Part shown: piece after piece, positions 63,239-64,000 of the stretch | Position numbering within the stretch: position 1 is the first letter of the stretch | Layout: every line of letters starts with the position of its first letter | Notes under the pieces: model-generated | Told to the model about the DNA's origin: nothing | Seen by the model: only the letters and a program-made list of their open reading frames with translations | Database searches by the model: none | Program-made: the position numbers and the translations under genes | DNA from: Robertmurraya korlensis | GTDB lineage: Bacteria; Bacillota; Bacilli; Bacillales; Cytobacillaceae | Direction of reading: 5' to 3' | NCBI RefSeq assembly: GCF_023715225.1 | Contig: NZ_JAMBNS010000009.1 | Coordinates: 62,001 to 126,000 of the forward strand | DNA length: 64,000 nucleotides

Positions 63239-64000
63239 ATGGCTGTTACAATAAAAGATGTTGCTAAATTAGCAAAGGTCGCACCATCTACCGTATCACG
63301 TGTAATTGCAAATAATCCTCGAATAAGTGAAAAAACGAAGAAAAAGGTCAGAGAAGCCATGGATGAGTTAGGATACCATCCTAACTTTATTGCAAGAAGT
63401 TTAGCAAGTCAAAGCACACAGGCAATCGGTCTTGTCATGCCGAGCTCTACTGATGTCGTTTTTCAAAATCCCTTTTTTCCAACGGTACTTAGAGGACTTA
63501 GTGAAGGGGCACATGAAAAACACTACGCGTTATATATGACAACAGGAAAGACTGACAACGAAATTCTAGACGGAGTTATACAAATGGTCCAAGGTGGACG
63601 CGTTGACGGAGTGGTCCTGCTTTATTCAAAAATTGAAGATAAAGTATTAATGTATTTGCAGGAAAGAGGAATTCCCTTTGTCGTTATTGGTAAACCTTTT
63701 AAGCATGTGGAGGAGATTACTCATGTTGATAATGATAACTTCCGTGCAACAAAGGAAGTAACGGAATACCTCATACAGCTTGGGCATGATCATATCGCTT
63801 TTGTCGGTGGAAACTTAAACCTAGTTGTTACGGTTGAGCGTTTACTTGGATACGAGAAGGCACTTCGTGAATCAGGAATTCCATTAAATGATGATTATAT
63901 TGTACATGAAGAATTTTTAAGAGAAGGTGGACAAGAAGCTGTAAGGGAATTGCTTTCTTTAAAGGTTCCACCCACTGCATTAGTTGTAGCGGATGATCTA
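63239..64000 (+). CDS. malR: LacI-family regulator (MalR-like), truncated by the window edge
   Basis: The first 254 codons of a LacI/GalR regulator run off the right edge. The N-terminal helix-turn-helix VTIKDVAKLAKVAPSTVSRV (residues 3-22) and hinge NFIARSLASQ are followed by the periplasmic-binding-like domain (GLVMPSSTDVVFQNPFFP, GRVDGVVLL, HVDNDNF, GHDHIAFVGG). GAGGTGGG lies before ATG 63239. Its location and the several GCAANCGNTTGC-type sites nearby make it the likely maltodextrin regulator (MalR/MdxR). Confidence 0.9.
   Translation, partial: MAVTIKDVAKLAKVAPSTVSRVIANNPRISEKTKKKVREAMDELGYHPNFIARSLASQSTQAIGLVMPSSTDVVFQNPFFPTVLRGLSEGAHEKHYALYMTTGKTDNEILDGVIQMVQGGRVDGVVLLYSKIEDKVLMYLQERGIPFVVIGKPFKHVEEITHVDNDNFRATKEVTEYLIQLGHDHIAFVGGNLNLVVTVERLLGYEKALRESGIPLNDDYIVHEEFLREGGQEAVRELLSLKVPPTALVVADDL

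Overview
The window is a gene-dense, AT-rich chromosomal segment of a spore-forming, Bacillus-like Firmicute. The evidence is the germination operon gerPABCDEF, a CotF-type coat protein, comK with its divergent IDEAL-domain neighbour, LiaFSR, AddAB, coproporphyrin-type heme genes, strong AGGAGG ribosome sites, and gene order that follows the Bacillus subtilis yhgC(hmoB)-hem-yhg-yhf-comK-yhj-addBA-gerP-yis region over about 50 kb. I cannot name the genus or species. There are no rRNA or tRNA genes, prophage, insertion sequence or CRISPR array.

Regions. 1-5.2 kb: the end of a HAD phosphatase, a YhfA-like permease (minus), a LiaFSR-type envelope-stress module, and HmoB (minus). 5.4-12.1 kb: hemE-hemH-hemY, then a TetR regulator with YhgE, each preceded by the same inverted-repeat operator, and the tiny zinc-ribbon gene yhfH. 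12.3-17.6 kb: yhfI, an lplJ interrupted by a one-base frameshift, galE, a CotF-like gene behind a sigma-G-type promoter, an array of eight 52-bp repeats, and a NERD-domain gene. 17.4-26 kb: lcfB with a perfect FadR box and a (CAACA)12 microsatellite in its leader, an enoyl-CoA hydratase, a TrpXYZ-like ABC importer, AzlCD, and an M48 protease. 25.7-33.6 kb: IDEAL-domain gene, comK, yhjD-like, an S9 peptidase, a TVP38-family protein, a FabG-like SDR, an alpha/beta hydrolase, and a DeoR regulator paired with a HAD phosphatase. 33.8-43.5 kb: addB-addA, yisB and gerPA-F (minus). 43.5-55.8 kb: an acyl-CoA ligase, a DUF418 protein with an apparent AUA start, yisK, yisL, DUF2777, asnO, a three-gene C30-carotenoid-type operon in the place of yisP, and a MATE exporter (yisQ position). 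55.9-64 kb: a maltodextrin locus with a cytosolic GH13 enzyme, binding protein, two permeases, a membrane-anchored alpha-amylase, and the start of a LacI/MalR regulator.

The genes form a few working modules: heme synthesis beside heme degradation; fatty-acid activation under FadR; recombinational repair (AddAB); sporulation and germination (gerP, coat, probably asnO); terpenoid pigment synthesis; and extracellular starch attack, maltodextrin import and intracellular hydrolysis under LacI-type control. No transporter ATPase lies in the maltodextrin locus, so a shared MsmX-type ATPase elsewhere is likely.

The most notable observations are the complete crtN-crtN-crtM-like operon where B. subtilis keeps only yisP, the hairpin-forming 52-bp repeat array, the microsatellite in the FadR-controlled lcfB leader, the AUA start of the DUF418 gene, four helically phased operator repeats at the DeoR promoter, and the matched TetR/YhgE operators.
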